This document shows, in pieces, positions 55,087-64,000 of a stretch of 64,000 nt of DNA. The stretch's first letter is position 1. Every line of letters begins with the position of its first letter. The notes beneath the pieces were generated by a model that saw nothing but the letters and a program-made list of their open reading frames with translations, had not been told where the DNA came from and made no database searches. The position numbers and the translations under genes are program-made. This DNA is from Neobacillus terrae (GTDB taxonomy: Bacteria; Bacillota; Bacilli; Bacillales; Cytobacillaceae), in contig NZ_JAAOEO010000002.1 of assembly GCF_011393025.1 (NCBI RefSeq), positions 1 through 64,000 on the forward strand. Direction: 5' to 3'.

Positions 55087-56796
55087 ATGGAGAAAAAATG
55101 GTGGAAAGAAAGTGTTGTATACCAGATTTATCCACGAAGTTTTATGGACAGCAATGGTGATGGAATTGGTGATCTTCAAGGGATAATCTCACGTCTTGAT
55201 TATTTAAAGGAATTAGGTATAAACGTAATATGGCTATCCCCGGTTTATAAATCACCGAATGATGATAATGGATATGATATTAGTGATTACCGTGATATTA
55301 TGGATGACTTTGGAACAATGGCTGATTGGGAGGAACTGCTAGCCCAGGTACATAATCGCGACATGAAGTTAATTATGGATTTGGTTGTAAATCACAGTTC
55401 TGACGAGCATGCCTGGTTTGTTGAGTCCCGTAAATCAAAAGATAACCCATATAGAGATTATTATATTTGGCGTCCTGGCAAGGAAGGCAGAGAGCCGAAT
55501 AACTGGGGTTCTTTTTTCAGCGGGTCAGCCTGGAAATATGATAAAGCTACAGATGAATATTTTTTACATATCTTTTCAAAAAAGCAGCCTGACTTAAATT
55601 GGGAGAATCCGAAACTGCGCAATGAAGTTTATGACATGATGAAATGGTGGCTGGATAAGGGAATTGACGGTTTCCGAATGGATGTTATAAATTTTATATC
55701 CAAAGAGGAAGGTCTGCCAGATGGAGAGGCTGGACCAGGACACCGCTATGGCGACGGCAGCCCACATTTTATGAATGGTCCGCGAATTCATGAATTCCTT
55801 CAGGAAATGAATAAGGAAGTACTCTCAAAGTATGACATCATGTCAGTGGGCGAAATGCCTGGTTCAGACCCTGAAATCGCCCGTCTTTATACAGACTCCA
55901 GCCGTAATGAAGTCAATATGCTGTTCCAGTTTGAACATGTTGATCTTGATAGCGGCCCGGGAGGAAAGTGGAACCTAAAACCACTTAATCTGCTTGATCT
56001 AAAAAGAAATTTAACCAAATGGCAAAATGCCCTTGAAGAGGTTGGCTGGAACAGTCTATATTTTTGCAATCATGACCAGCCTCGAGTTGTTTCCCGATTC
56101 GGTAATGACAAGGAATATCGGCTGGAATCTGCCAAAATGCTTGCAACCATCATCCATATGATGAAGGGAACCCCATATGTATATCAGGGGGAAGAGCTGG
56201 GAATGACAAATGTTTCTTTTTCTTCAATTGAAGACTATCGTGATATTGAAACACTTAATTTTTATAAAGAAAAAGTGGCAGAGAATGTTTCGGTTGAAAG
56301 CATCATGAAAAGTATTTATGTAAAGGGCCGAGATAATGCACGGACACCTATGCAATGGGATGATTCGGAGAATGCGGGTTTTACAACAGGAACACCATGG
56401 ATTAAAGTAAATCCAAATTATAAAGAAATCAATGTAAAAAAAGCAGTGGAGGACAAAAATTCAGTTTTCCATTACTTTAAGCAGCTGATACAATTAAGAA
56501 AAGATCATGAAATAGTTGTTTATGGAAAGTATAATTTGATTGAAGAAAATGATCCGGAGATTTTTGCTTATACAAGAGAATATAATGGCAAGACATTGCT
56601 GGTAGTCTGCAATTTCTATGGAAATGAACCATCCTTTGAAATTCCTGGAGAGCTCCAAAGACAAAGCTATAAACACATTCTTGGAAACTATAGCTGGGAG
56701 GAAACAGGCTCTGTATCACTATTAACTTTGAGACCATATGAATCGCAAATTCTTTTATTTGAAAATTTAAAATTAAAGAACCTTCTCTCTTCGTGA
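55087..56796 (+). CDS. malL: Oligo-1,6-glucosidase (GH13)
   Basis: 569 residues, cytoplasmic glucosidase. GH13 regions: DLVVNHSSDEH (I), GFRMDVINF (II, catalytic Asp), MSVGEMPG (III, catalytic Glu), FCNHDQPR (IV, Asp). Val after the catalytic Asp in DVIN is the feature associated with alpha-1,6 specificity. VYQIYPRSFMDSNGDGIGDL starts the barrel. ATG 55087, behind TAGGAGG, is preferred to the open frame from 55012. The sugar importer at 50-53.6 kb probably brings its substrates. The symbol is by family resemblance. Confidence 0.92.
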   Translation: MEKKWWKESVVYQIYPRSFMDSNGDGIGDLQGIISRLDYLKELGINVIWLSPVYKSPNDDNGYDISDYRDIMDDFGTMADWEELLAQVHNRDMKLIMDLVVNHSSDEHAWFVESRKSKDNPYRDYYIWRPGKEGREPNNWGSFFSGSAWKYDKATDEYFLHIFSKKQPDLNWENPKLRNEVYDMMKWWLDKGIDGFRMDVINFISKEEGLPDGEAGPGHRYGDGSPHFMNGPRIHEFLQEMNKEVLSKYDIMSVGEMPGSDPEIARLYTDSSRNEVNMLFQFEHVDLDSGPGGKWNLKPLNLLDLKRNLTKWQNALEEVGWNSLYFCNHDQPRVVSRFGNDKEYRLESAKMLATIIHMMKGTPYVYQGEELGMTNVSFSSIEDYRDIETLNFYKEKVAENVSVESIMKSIYVKGRDNARTPMQWDDSENAGFTTGTPWIKVNPNYKEINVKKAVEDKNSVFHYFKQLIQLRKDHEIVVYGKYNLIEENDPEIFAYTREYNGKTLLVVCNFYGNEPSFEIPGELQRQSYKHILGNYSWEETGSVSLLTLRPYESQILLFENLKLKNLLSS

Positions 56797-56811
56797 GGGG
56801 AGGTTCTTTAA
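56774..56811 (+). terminator. Terminator after the glucosidase gene
   Basis: AAAGAACCTTCTCTC pairs with GAGGGGAGGTTCTTT across a short loop; no long T-run. Confidence 0.75.
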
Positions 56812-56837
56812 ATAAGAAAGTATAAAGTTTTACCTTT

Positions 56838-57003
56838 TAAATTGTCTAGCTCCAGCACCCAGCGCCTAGTGTCCATCCCGCTTCTCCCTACGATAAGTCA
56901 ACATCGAAATGCTTTGCATTTCGTGTATCCTTTATCTCAGTCGAAGTGGGCCCCAGTCCATACGTCCCTGAACGGGCGCTTGCGCTTTTCTTATATGGAT
57001 CGA
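56838..57003. repeat. Bacillaceae-type intergenic repeat element
   Basis: Begins TTGTCTAGCTCCAGCACCCA and ends near GGGCGCTTGCGCTTTT. CCATCCCGCTTCTCCCTACG and GATAAGTCAACATCGAAATG lie inside. A related, decayed copy starts near 58930. Repeats beginning TGTCTAGCTCCAGCGCC are scattered through many Bacillus genomes (from memory). Non-coding. From 57004 to 57110 a run of loosely repeated AAAATGATYRAT units follows; the rest up to 57163 holds nothing I can name. Confidence 0.7.
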
Positions 57004-57163
57004 CAATTTAATTGATACGTTTCTGAAAATGATCAATAAAGAGTGCAAAATGATTGATTAAGTTTCTAAAATGATCGATTTATCCCGAGATATGATTAAT
57101 AATTACCTGGCGAATGTAGGATTATATTCTTATTTAATCTGGAAAGGATACAAGAGTTTAGCT

Positions 57164-58102
57164 TCATTTCAGTTGGATGTCAGCCAGCCTGACAAATTTA
57201 AATCCTCTGTTTTTTAACTCGGGTATTGCGAGTTTCAATCCTTCAAAGGTTTCTCCCTCCGGGTGATTCATGTGCATAAGCACAATTGAACCTGGTGCGG
57301 CCTTAAACAAGGCATCTCGGACCTGCTCCTTTTTAAAGGTAGCTCCGGCGTCTCCGAGAACATTATAATTAACCGGCTGCTCTCCAATTTCCTTTGCAAC
57401 TCTTATTCCGGTTTCATCATAATATGCAGTGCCTGAACGAAAAAAATAGGGTGTTCTTCCTATAAGCCTTTTTATTTTACGATCGTTGTTAAGCACTTCA
57501 TCGGTGATTTCATTCACATTTTGAGTTCCCTTTATTCCCCATGCTTCTCGGCCATTCATTGAAAGAGGGCGATGCTGGGTGCCGTGGTTTTCTATCTCGA
57601 ATAAAGGAATCTTACTTAAAGCCATGAAGGTATTATAATTTGAATCAATCCAGCGGCTGTTGATAAAGAGGGTAGCTGGAATGTTTTGCTGCCTTAAATA
57701 ATAGATAAGCTGCGAATCATAACCACTCCCATTTGGGCCTCCGCAGGCATCAAAAGTAAGAGCAATATATTTGTTTGCTGTATTGAGACTTGTCATAATG
57801 CCAGGCAGAAACTCGCCCCAAAGCTTTGGAGTTTGAAATTTATTATATAGGTATGTTTTAAGCTGAGCGTCTGTCATTGTAGTACCTGTATTCATCAAAT
57901 TAAATTCCTCACTATTTTGGCTGCCCATTTTTTGAGAGTAGTCACTTTCGTTCGGGGGAGGGAGGTTTATTACCTTCTGCGGTTCCGCCCCTAAATCCTT
58001 ACTTGCTGATGTGTTTTTATTTTTTTGCTTTTCATCTTGAGTACAGCCAGCCAATAATAAAAATACCAGTACAATAATGAAAGTATTCTTACACTTTTTC
58101 AT
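57164..58102 (-). CDS. Polysaccharide deacetylase, lipoprotein
   Basis: 312 residues. Lipobox LLAGC (Cys20), a low-complexity linker to about residue 85, then a NodB domain: IALTFDACGGPNGSGYDSQL (the metal Asp is present, but the usual second Asp of TFDD is Ala), IENHGTQHRPLSMNG (His-x4-His-type metal motif), GRTPYFFRSGTAYYDETG (Arg/Pro motif) and IVLMHMNHPEG (catalytic His). It acts outside the membrane, presumably on peptidoglycan or another glycan. With Ala at the second Asp, activity as a classic deacetylase is less certain. Confidence 0.83.
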   Translation of the reverse strand: MKKCKNTFIIVLVFLLLAGCTQDEKQKNKNTSASKDLGAEPQKVINLPPPNESDYSQKMGSQNSEEFNLMNTGTTMTDAQLKTYLYNKFQTPKLWGEFLPGIMTSLNTANKYIALTFDACGGPNGSGYDSQLIYYLRQQNIPATLFINSRWIDSNYNTFMALSKIPLFEIENHGTQHRPLSMNGREAWGIKGTQNVNEITDEVLNNDRKIKRLIGRTPYFFRSGTAYYDETGIRVAKEIGEQPVNYNVLGDAGATFKKEQVRDALFKAAPGSIVLMHMNHPEGETFEGLKLAIPELKNRGFKFVRLADIQLK

Positions 58103-58225
58103 TTAAAATTCACCTCTATAGTTATTTTTCTTATAGAGTGGTAAGACTATGGCTAGTAAAAATTTACTGAATACGAAAAAACAGCCTATACTCGTCGCAT
58201 GGCTGCTCATTAAAGGTTAGCTTTA

Positions 58226-58738
58226 TTATTCCCAAGGTTTTTTTGTGGTTAAGTAATCCGCAAGATCTTTACTCATTTTGCGGTGTGTCTTGCGCTGATC
58301 TGCTCTTTCTTTACCTGTTTCATGAAGTTTCTTTTCCTCTTCGGTTTCAGGAATTACAGATGGAACCCTTTTGGGTTTTCCATTTTCATCAAGTGCTACA
58401 AAGGTAAAGAATGCAGTTGCCGCAATTCTTCTATTCCCGCCCAGTAGACTTTCTGCAATAATTTTAACAAAAACTTCCATCGAGGACGTTCCAGTGTATG
58501 TAACAAATGATTCAAAACACACTGAGGATTCAGGCGTAATAGGACTTAGAAAGTCTACCGAGTCAGTGGAAGCTGTAACGCATTCACTGCGGGAATGCCT
58601 TGTTGCCGATATTGATGCAAGCATATCCATATCACTCATCAGTTTTCCCCCAAAAAGGGTATTGTGGTTATTTACGTCGTTGGGAAATATTCTGCTGGTT
58701 CTTATAACTCTAGACTCATTGCAAGTTTTTGCTTCCAT
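58226..58738 (-). CDS. Acyl-CoA thioesterase, hotdog fold (YkhA-like)
   Basis: 170 residues. NDVNNHNTLFGGKLMSDMDM is the YciA/YkhA signature (Asn-His-x-Gly-Gly with the catalytic Asp), followed by VDFLSPITPESSVCFESFVT. The C-terminal KERADQRKTHRKMSKDLA is helical. Hydrolyses acyl-CoAs in the cytoplasm. Upstream AAGGAGGC-like sequence (GGAGGCAATTTC) precedes the ATG. Confidence 0.9.
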   Translation of the reverse strand: MEAKTCNESRVIRTSRIFPNDVNNHNTLFGGKLMSDMDMLASISATRHSRSECVTASTDSVDFLSPITPESSVCFESFVTYTGTSSMEVFVKIIAESLLGGNRRIAATAFFTFVALDENGKPKRVPSVIPETEEEKKLHETGKERADQRKTHRKMSKDLADYLTTKKPWE

Positions 58739-58889
58739 ATGAAATTGCCTCCAAAGCGAGTACTAAACCTTAATTTATTTTATTTTTGCTTCTTCATGAA
58801 GCAATTTACTATATCCTTTATCCTAAATATCAAAAGAAAAACCAGATGCTTTCTGCACCTGGCTGCTTACTGGGTTACTATTTTCTAGC

Positions 58890-59190
58890 TACAGAGCTTA
58901 GTGAGTTTTCAGCTTTGTAATGTGCAAAGAGTGTCCATCCCAATCCTCCCTATGATAAGCCAATATCGAAATAGTGCTCCTGCGCCATAGGATATTCGGA
59001 GATGCTGCTGATCAGATCGACGCAAAGCTGCTTGATGCTTTTTAAAAGTAGTAATTTTCAGGATGCTATTCAGCATGGGTCTTCGTGTTGTCTAGCTGTA
59101 ACTCCTAGGGGCTCGTGGCCATAAGCCGTCCTTCGGAAGATTAAAGAACAATCTTCTCACCGGCTCATCTTATGCTTTTGGCCCATGCAC
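58890..59190. repeat. Mosaic of decayed intergenic repeats
   Basis: Contains a diverged relative of the 56838 element (GTGTCCATCCCAATCCTCCC then TATGATAAGCCAATATCGAA) followed from about 59092 by another unit beginning TTGTCTAGCTGTAACTCCTA and holding GGGGCTCGTGGCCATAAGCC. Neither encodes protein. They fill most of the 600-bp gap between the thioesterase and the FtsH-like gene. Confidence 0.55.
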
Positions 59191-59257
59191 AATGTGTTTT
59201 CACATTTCATTTTCCCTTTTCATCACCCGAATGGAGGACTGGGCAGGAAGAGAATCA

Positions 59258-59294
59258 GAAAGGCGTTGCCACAGGAAGTGGCAACGCCTTTCAT
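59258..59294 (-). terminator. Terminator of the FtsH-like gene
   Basis: GAAAGGCGTTGCCAC, loop TTCCT (minus strand), GTGGCAACGCCTTTC. A 15-bp perfect stem about 40 bp beyond the stop. Confidence 0.8.
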
Positions 59295-59334
59295 CAAATC
59301 TTAGGTAGCTTAAACAGGCTCTTTGGCTTTTCTC

Positions 59335-61074
59335 TTATGCCATTACTATTTCATCGAAATTAATTGCTGCTCCTCTAACGATTTCTTCCACTTCAGAGCC
59401 TTCAAGTGTTTCTTTCTTCAATAATGCTTCAACCAATTTGAGGTATTGGCTTTGGTTAGATTGAATCAGCATTTCTGATTTTTCAAGTGCTTCCTGGAAC
59501 AATTCTTGCATCTTTGCTTCCCGTTCGCCTTTGTTAAAGGTGAGGGTAAAGCTATCCTGCAGCATTCCTGTATCAACCATTTGCTCGATCAGGTTTTTAG
59601 CCTGTTTTACGTCTCCGCTTACTCCAATACTATGTTCACCAAGGAACATCCGCTCAGCAACCCCTCCTGCAAGTATCATGGATACCCGGTCAAGAAGTTC
59701 GCTGGATGTAGACAGGTGCAGTTCTTTAGGAATTGGTGCAACATAACCCAATGCTTCACCACGTGGAATAATGGTGGCTTTCCGGACTGAGCCAGGCTTA
59801 GTTAGTTCGGAAACAATAGCATGACCCGCTTCATGAATCGCAACACGGTTTTTCGTTTCATGATCCTGAAGGGCTCTTGAAGAGCTTCCAAGGATTGTCC
59901 GATCAAGCGCGTGGTCAAGGTCGCTTTTCTGTATAACTTCAAGACCATTTCGAACTGCTCTTCTGCTTGCTGTTTCAAAAAGCGATTGAAGATCGGCACC
60001 GGAAAATCCTGATGTGCTTTCAGCTAAATCGTCAAGTGATCCTTCAACGTCACTGGCAAGAGCCTTGCCTTTTGTATGGATTGCAATAATTTCACGTCTT
60101 CCTTTTGTATCTGGAAGAGGGATTTGAAAAGAAAAGTCAATACGTCCGGGACGTAGGAAAGCTTCGTCTAGCATATCTTTACGGTTTGTTGCTGCAACGA
60201 AAAGAATTCCATCGTTTGGATAACCGCCATCAAGCTGAACTAGAAGCTCAGTGAGAGTTTTTTCGGCTTCTTCGCCGCCATGCTGTTTACGTCTGCCTGC
60301 TAGAGCGTCTACTTCATCAATAAAGATAACAGCGGGTGTCTGCTTGCGTGCATTTTGGAATAGCGCGCGAACACGGCTAGCACCCACACCAACAAAAAGT
60401 TCATTAAAAGCAGATCCGCTTGCTGAAAAGAAATTTGCATTCATTTCCTTTGCAATTGCCTGGGCAAGGAGAGTTTTTCCCGTACCAGGAGGTCCATATA
60501 AGAGAATTCCTTTAGGAGGTTTTATTCCTAATTTAGCCGATTTTTCTGGCTGTTTTAAAATAGAAAGAGTCTGCATGATTTCCTCTTTTACTTCGTCTCC
60601 CAATCCGCCTACATCATGCATTGAGATAGATGGAAGAGGCCTAGCTTTGGACAGGCTGTTTTTCATTGGGTTTGAAAGACCCATGCCGCCGCCTTTTTTA
60701 TTTTGGAATGCAAGAGCAGCGGCTGCCAATGAAACAAGGACACCGCCCATAATCCATTTACCAAATTTGCTGCTGTTGTTAAACGAATAATCAACATTGT
60801 ATTTTTCTACTAATTTATCAACCATTTGACTGTTAGGAGGGACATTAGAGACATACTTGCCATCTTTGGTTTGAAGATGCAATGAACCATCTGAGTTTTC
60901 TGTCAAGGTAACCGTTTCTCCTTTTTGATTCTGAATTGTTTTCGCCATGGATGAGAAGGGAACAGAGATTTCTTTATTTGATTGTTGGATTATCCAAACA
61001 GCTGCACCAATTAACAATATAAATACGCCAATGAGCGGAATAAACTTCGATACTAATTTTGAACTTTGATTCAA
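59335..61074 (-). CDS. FtsH-like membrane AAA+ metalloprotease
   Basis: 579 residues. TM1 near 11-29, an extracytoplasmic domain to about 105, TM2 near 108-125, then the AAA domain: Walker A LLYGPPGTGKTLLAQ, Walker B PAVIFIDEVDALAGRRK, second region of homology FVAATNRKDMLDEAFLRPGR. The C-terminal peptidase has the zinc site HEAGH in RVAIHEAGHAIVSEL. TTG 61074, preceded by AAGGAG, is the likely start, since the open frame to 61176 has no RBS. Shorter than main FtsH (about 640) and probably an additional copy; membrane-protein quality control is likely. Confidence 0.88.
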   Translation of the reverse strand: MNQSSKLVSKFIPLIGVFILLIGAAVWIIQQSNKEISVPFSSMAKTIQNQKGETVTLTENSDGSLHLQTKDGKYVSNVPPNSQMVDKLVEKYNVDYSFNNSSKFGKWIMGGVLVSLAAAALAFQNKKGGGMGLSNPMKNSLSKARPLPSISMHDVGGLGDEVKEEIMQTLSILKQPEKSAKLGIKPPKGILLYGPPGTGKTLLAQAIAKEMNANFFSASGSAFNELFVGVGASRVRALFQNARKQTPAVIFIDEVDALAGRRKQHGGEEAEKTLTELLVQLDGGYPNDGILFVAATNRKDMLDEAFLRPGRIDFSFQIPLPDTKGRREIIAIHTKGKALASDVEGSLDDLAESTSGFSGADLQSLFETASRRAVRNGLEVIQKSDLDHALDRTILGSSSRALQDHETKNRVAIHEAGHAIVSELTKPGSVRKATIIPRGEALGYVAPIPKELHLSTSSELLDRVSMILAGGVAERMFLGEHSIGVSGDVKQAKNLIEQMVDTGMLQDSFTLTFNKGEREAKMQELFQEALEKSEMLIQSNQSQYLKLVEALLKKETLEGSEVEEIVRGAAINFDEIVMA

Positions 61075-61227
61075 TGAATTCAGCTCCTTCAAAAGTCTAT
61101 CTCCATTATATGAAAATCTTAAATACAATAAATAGGTATTATGTAATATTAAACAAGGGAATCGCTGGAAAAGCAAGAAGGCTTGCAGGTTAGTGAGGAA
61201 AACTATCTCCGTAAAAGTAGTAATAAA

Positions 61228-61250
61228 AATAGCAGCCTTAAGGCTGCCAA
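61228..61250 (-). terminator. Terminator of the YfhP-like gene
   Basis: On the minus strand GGCAGCC, loop TTAA, GGCTGC, then TATTTTTATT. Confidence 0.82.
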
Positions 61251-61252
61251 TA

Positions 61253-62122
61253 TTATTTTACTTTACTGATATATTCATATAGGAAGGATTGGCCATTTCG
61301 ATAAAATCGGGGATCATAAATACCAAGCCTGTGGTGAGTATTAACAATCACCACAAAAGGGCTCCATTGGTATAAGGTTTTCGCCTCAGGTTTTTTTGAA
61401 AACAAATTATCTAAATGGGTATTCTCCGCCGAATAAAGTTTATATAATTCCTTCCTTTTTTCAAAAAGGCCGTCCTTGTATATAGTAACATTCGTGTGAT
61501 CTTTGGCGATAACCGTAAAAGAAGTGGGAACAAAGTCTGCTGAAAGCGCGATTTGTTCGTGCAGTTTTTCATAACTGCTAAATAGAAAATACCCCTGAAG
61601 GCTTTGGATAAAAACATGAACGGCAATTAGCACCCAACCAGCCCGGTAGTAGAAAGATGCACGGGTTTGATTCCTTCTAGTTAAAAGAAAAGCCGCCAAA
61701 ATGATAACCCAAAAAACCAAGTCCACAATCGGAATGGTCCCGAATGATATCCTTTGGTGCGAAAAAGGCTCAAGATAACCGGTTCCCCAAGCGTTGCAGA
61801 GGTCACTCGTTATATGTATGAGGACAGCGAGCCACCCGAAGAAAAATAATTTTATATCCCTGGTTTTAAAGAGCCAGATGGCTAAAATATAGAAGAGAAA
61901 GGCCCATACAGGTGTAAAGAATAGGGAGTGGGTCAAACCCCGGTGCCACATCTGATATTGGCCATGCAGATCCCATAATTGAGAGACAACATCAATATCC
62001 GGAATATGGCTGGCACCGACTGATGTTGCCAGCCAGGCAAGTTTTTGTTTCCGTTCCATTTTCCGTTTATCAACTGAACCATATAAGGCGAGACCGAATA
62101 AAGTATGAGTAATTGAATCCAT
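61253..62122 (-). CDS. Membrane-bound metal-dependent hydrolase family (YfhP-like)
   Basis: 289 residues with four to five membrane segments. Conserved polar motifs in the loops: DSITHTLFGLALYG at the N-terminus, SHIPDIDVVSQL, MWHRGLTHSLFF, and HITSDLCNAWGTGYLEPFSH, all rich in His/Asp as in the YdjM/YbcI (DUF457) group. Those residues suggest a metal site, but no substrate is known. Resembles B. subtilis YfhP. Same strand as the FtsH-like gene but separated by a terminator. Confidence 0.83.
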   Translation of the reverse strand: MDSITHTLFGLALYGSVDKRKMERKQKLAWLATSVGASHIPDIDVVSQLWDLHGQYQMWHRGLTHSLFFTPVWAFLFYILAIWLFKTRDIKLFFFGWLAVLIHITSDLCNAWGTGYLEPFSHQRISFGTIPIVDLVFWVIILAAFLLTRRNQTRASFYYRAGWVLIAVHVFIQSLQGYFLFSSYEKLHEQIALSADFVPTSFTVIAKDHTNVTIYKDGLFEKRKELYKLYSAENTHLDNLFSKKPEAKTLYQWSPFVVIVNTHHRLGIYDPRFYRNGQSFLYEYISKVK

Positions 62123-62294
62123 TCAAGGCACCCCTCTTTCTATTATAATCTATCTTTATATGGAAAAAAATAGTTGCTGTTTCCATTAGAAAAATAGTCT
62201 GTCTGCTCATTGAAGGATTGCAAAGTTTTGCTTGTAAAGATAAGATTGAAGTTATGGACAAAAATTATTTATTGTCAAAAGAAAGGAAAAGCAA

Positions 62295-63875
62295 ATGAGT
62301 AAGAATTTTATAGAAGAAGTAACGTCACGTAGGACGTTTGCGATTATTTCTCACCCGGATGCGGGTAAAACAACACTTACTGAAAAGCTGCTGCTGTTTG
62401 GCGGAGCTATTCGTGATGCCGGTACTGTTAAGGCAAAGAAAACTGGTAAATTTGCAACAAGTGACTGGATGGAGATAGAAAAACAGAGAGGAATCTCGGT
62501 TACCTCTAGTGTAATGCAGTTTGACTATGATGGATACCGTGTCAACATATTGGATACGCCTGGACACCAGGATTTTAGTGAAGACACCTATCGAACACTT
62601 ATGGCAGTGGACAGCGCTGTTATGATTATTGACTCTGCCAAGGGTATAGAGGAGCAGACACTTAAGCTTTTTAAGGTTTGCCGTATGCGGGGAATTCCTA
62701 TTTTTACATTTATAAATAAGCTTGACCGCCAGGGTAAAACACCGCTAGAGCTTTTGGCTGAACTCGAAGAGGTTCTTGGCATTGAATCATATCCAATGAA
62801 TTGGCCCATCGGAATGGGAAAAGAATTTCTAGGTATTTATGATCGTTTCTATAATCGTGTCGAGCAATTCAGGGTAGATGAGTCAAAAAGATTCATTTCT
62901 CTAAATGAAGATGGAGAAATAGAAGGTGACCATCCATTAAAAGTTACTGGCCTTTATGACCAGACTTTAGAAGAGATTATGCTCCTAAATGAAGCGGGAA
63001 ACGATTTTTCTGCGGAGAGAGTTATGGATGGAAAGCTAATCCCTGTCTTTTTTGGCAGTGCGCTTACAAACTTTGGGGTACAGACCTTCCTGGAAACTTA
63101 TCTCCAATTTGCGCCACCACCAGCGCCACGCGAATCATCCGCTGGAAAAATTGACCCGATGTCTGATAAATTTTCAGGCTTTGTTTTCAAAATACAGGCC
63201 AATATGAATCCTGCCCACCGGGACCGGATTGCTTTTGTAAGAATTTGTTCTGGAAAGTTTGAAAGAGGGATGTCCGTTAATATCCCTCGATTGAGCAAAC
63301 AGATAAAATTGGCTCAATCCACATCTTTTATGGCCGAAGAACGGAACACGGTTGATGAAGCAGTCAGTGGAGACATTATCGGTCTTTATGATCCAGGCAC
63401 ATACCAGATTGGGGACACGATTACGACAGGAAAAGATGATTTCCAATTTGAACGCCTCCCGCAGTTTACTCCTGAATTATTTGTCAGGGTATCAGCTAAA
63501 AACGTTATGAAGCAGAAATCATTCCATAAGGGAATACAGCAGCTTGTACAGGAAGGTGCCATTCAGCTGTTTAAAACAGTAAAGACGGATGATTATTTTC
63601 TTGGAGCAGTTGGCCAGCTTCAATTCGAAGTATTTGAACACAGAATGAAAGCAGAATACAATGCGGAAGTTCTAATGGAACGCCAGGGCTCTAAAATAGC
63701 TCGCTGGGTTGAAGGAGAAACGGTTGACGAAAATCTTTCAAGCTCACGAAGCCTGCTTGTTAGAGATCGTTTTGACAACTATGTTTTCCTATTTGAAAAT
63801 GAATTTGCCCTAAGATGGTTCAATGAAAAAAATCCTCAGGTAAAACTATATAACCCTATGGATATGCACGAATAG
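62295..63875 (+). CDS. prfC: Peptide chain release factor 3
   Basis: 526 residues; GTPase that recycles RF1/RF2 from the ribosome. G1 [16 protein letters not shown]2 region [16 protein letters not shown]3 [13 protein letters not shown]4 [16 protein letters not shown], then domain II and the RF3-specific C-terminal part ([20 protein letters not shown]). RBS GAAAGGAAAAGC. Single gene with a terminator. PrfC is absent from B. subtilis 168 as I recall but common in other Bacillaceae. Confidence 0.93.
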   Translation: MSKNFIEEVTSRRTFAIISHPDAGKTTLTEKLLLFGGAIRDAGTVKAKKTGKFATSDWMEIEKQRGISVTSSVMQFDYDGYRVNILDTPGHQDFSEDTYRTLMAVDSAVMIIDSAKGIEEQTLKLFKVCRMRGIPIFTFINKLDRQGKTPLELLAELEEVLGIESYPMNWPIGMGKEFLGIYDRFYNRVEQFRVDESKRFISLNEDGEIEGDHPLKVTGLYDQTLEEIMLLNEAGNDFSAERVMDGKLIPVFFGSALTNFGVQTFLETYLQFAPPPAPRESSAGKIDPMSDKFSGFVFKIQANMNPAHRDRIAFVRICSGKFERGMSVNIPRLSKQIKLAQSTSFMAEERNTVDEAVSGDIIGLYDPGTYQIGDTITTGKDDFQFERLPQFTPELFVRVSAKNVMKQKSFHKGIQQLVQEGAIQLFKTVKTDDYFLGAVGQLQFEVFEHRMKAEYNAEVLMERQGSKIARWVEGETVDENLSSSRSLLVRDRFDNYVFLFENEFALRWFNEKNPQVKLYNPMDMHE

Positions 63876-63885
63876 AAAAGCATTT

Positions 63886-63922
63886 AAAAACCGGCAAGCC
63901 CTAATGGCTTTGCCGGTTTTTC
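63886..63922 (+). terminator. Terminator after prfC
   Basis: AAAAACCGGCAAGCC, loop CTAAT, GGCTTTGCCGGTTTTT. The last bases of the window (TTTAGGAGGG, 63991-64000) are a strong ribosome-binding site for a gene beyond the edge. Confidence 0.93.
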
Positions 63923-64000
63923 TAACATTCTGGCACATTCAAAGTATCTATTGCTAATGTTTTTTGCTAAAATTATGCAAAATGTAGGTGTTTAGGAGGG

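Overview
The window is chromosomal DNA from a low-GC, spore-forming member of the Bacillaceae (Bacillus sensu lato; a Neobacillus/Cytobacillus/Mesobacillus-type genome would fit, but genus is not decided here). The reasons are the Bacillus-type 3' end of 23S plus 5S rRNA, AGGAGG ribosome-binding sites with many TTG/GTG starts, a GerA-type germinant-receptor operon, YjcZ and SleB-like spore proteins, a guanine riboswitch plus PurBox in front of purEKCSQLFMNHD, cre (CcpA) sites, and a dctB/dctSR/dctP cluster laid out as in B. subtilis.

Layout. 1-310: end of an rRNA operon. 0.75-9.1 kb: a Gfo/Idh/MocA oxidoreductase, a decayed B12-binding/PAS gene, a gluconate island (gntP, two paralogous gluconokinases and an RpiR-type regulator between them, with repeated GAAA-N5-TTTC operator candidates and cre sites), and a DUF421 protein. 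9.1-11.6 kb: a dead DJ-1/PfpI gene, then a PlcR/Rgg-like TPR regulator followed by a secreted-peptide gene with five tandem copies of a 17-residue unit. This looks like a receptor-pheromone quorum-sensing cassette and is the most interesting object in the window. 11.8-16 kb: MFS transporter, frameshifted DUF488 gene, VOC protein, catalase with a PerR-like box. 16-21.2 kb: C4-dicarboxylate uptake (dctP, dctB, dctSR). 21.3-33 kb: purine operon from PRPP to IMP, controlled by PurR-type boxes and a guanine riboswitch; purB is missing from its usual place between purK and purC. 33-38.4 kb: a 52-bp tandem repeat, YitT protein, glutamine ABC transporter (glnQHMP) with a structured element inserted between glnH and glnM, and a VOC protein. 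38.4-42.5 kb: a sigma-54 unit: -24/-12 promoter with two direct-repeat upstream sites, a GntP-family permease, 3-hydroxybutyrate dehydrogenase and a sigma-54 activator. 42.6-46.8 kb: ger operon in the unusual order D-B-A-C. 46.8-50.2 kb: small hydrophilic proteins, glycerophosphodiesterase, YtvI-like protein, two YjcZ peptides. 50.2-56.8 kb: alpha-glucoside ABC importer without ATPase, SleB-like hydrolase, DUF1232 protein, oligo-1,6-glucosidase. 56.8-64 kb: intergenic repeats, polysaccharide deacetylase, acyl-CoA thioesterase, an FtsH-like protease, a YfhP-like membrane protein and peptide release factor 3.

How the genes work together. Much of the window is nutrient capture under catabolite and nitrogen/carbon control (gluconate, dicarboxylates, glutamine, hydroxybutyrate, alpha-glucosides) interleaved with sporulation/germination functions and the housekeeping purine pathway. 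Intrinsic terminators separate nearly every unit. All functional calls are from reading protein motifs and gene order by eye; no database search was run.
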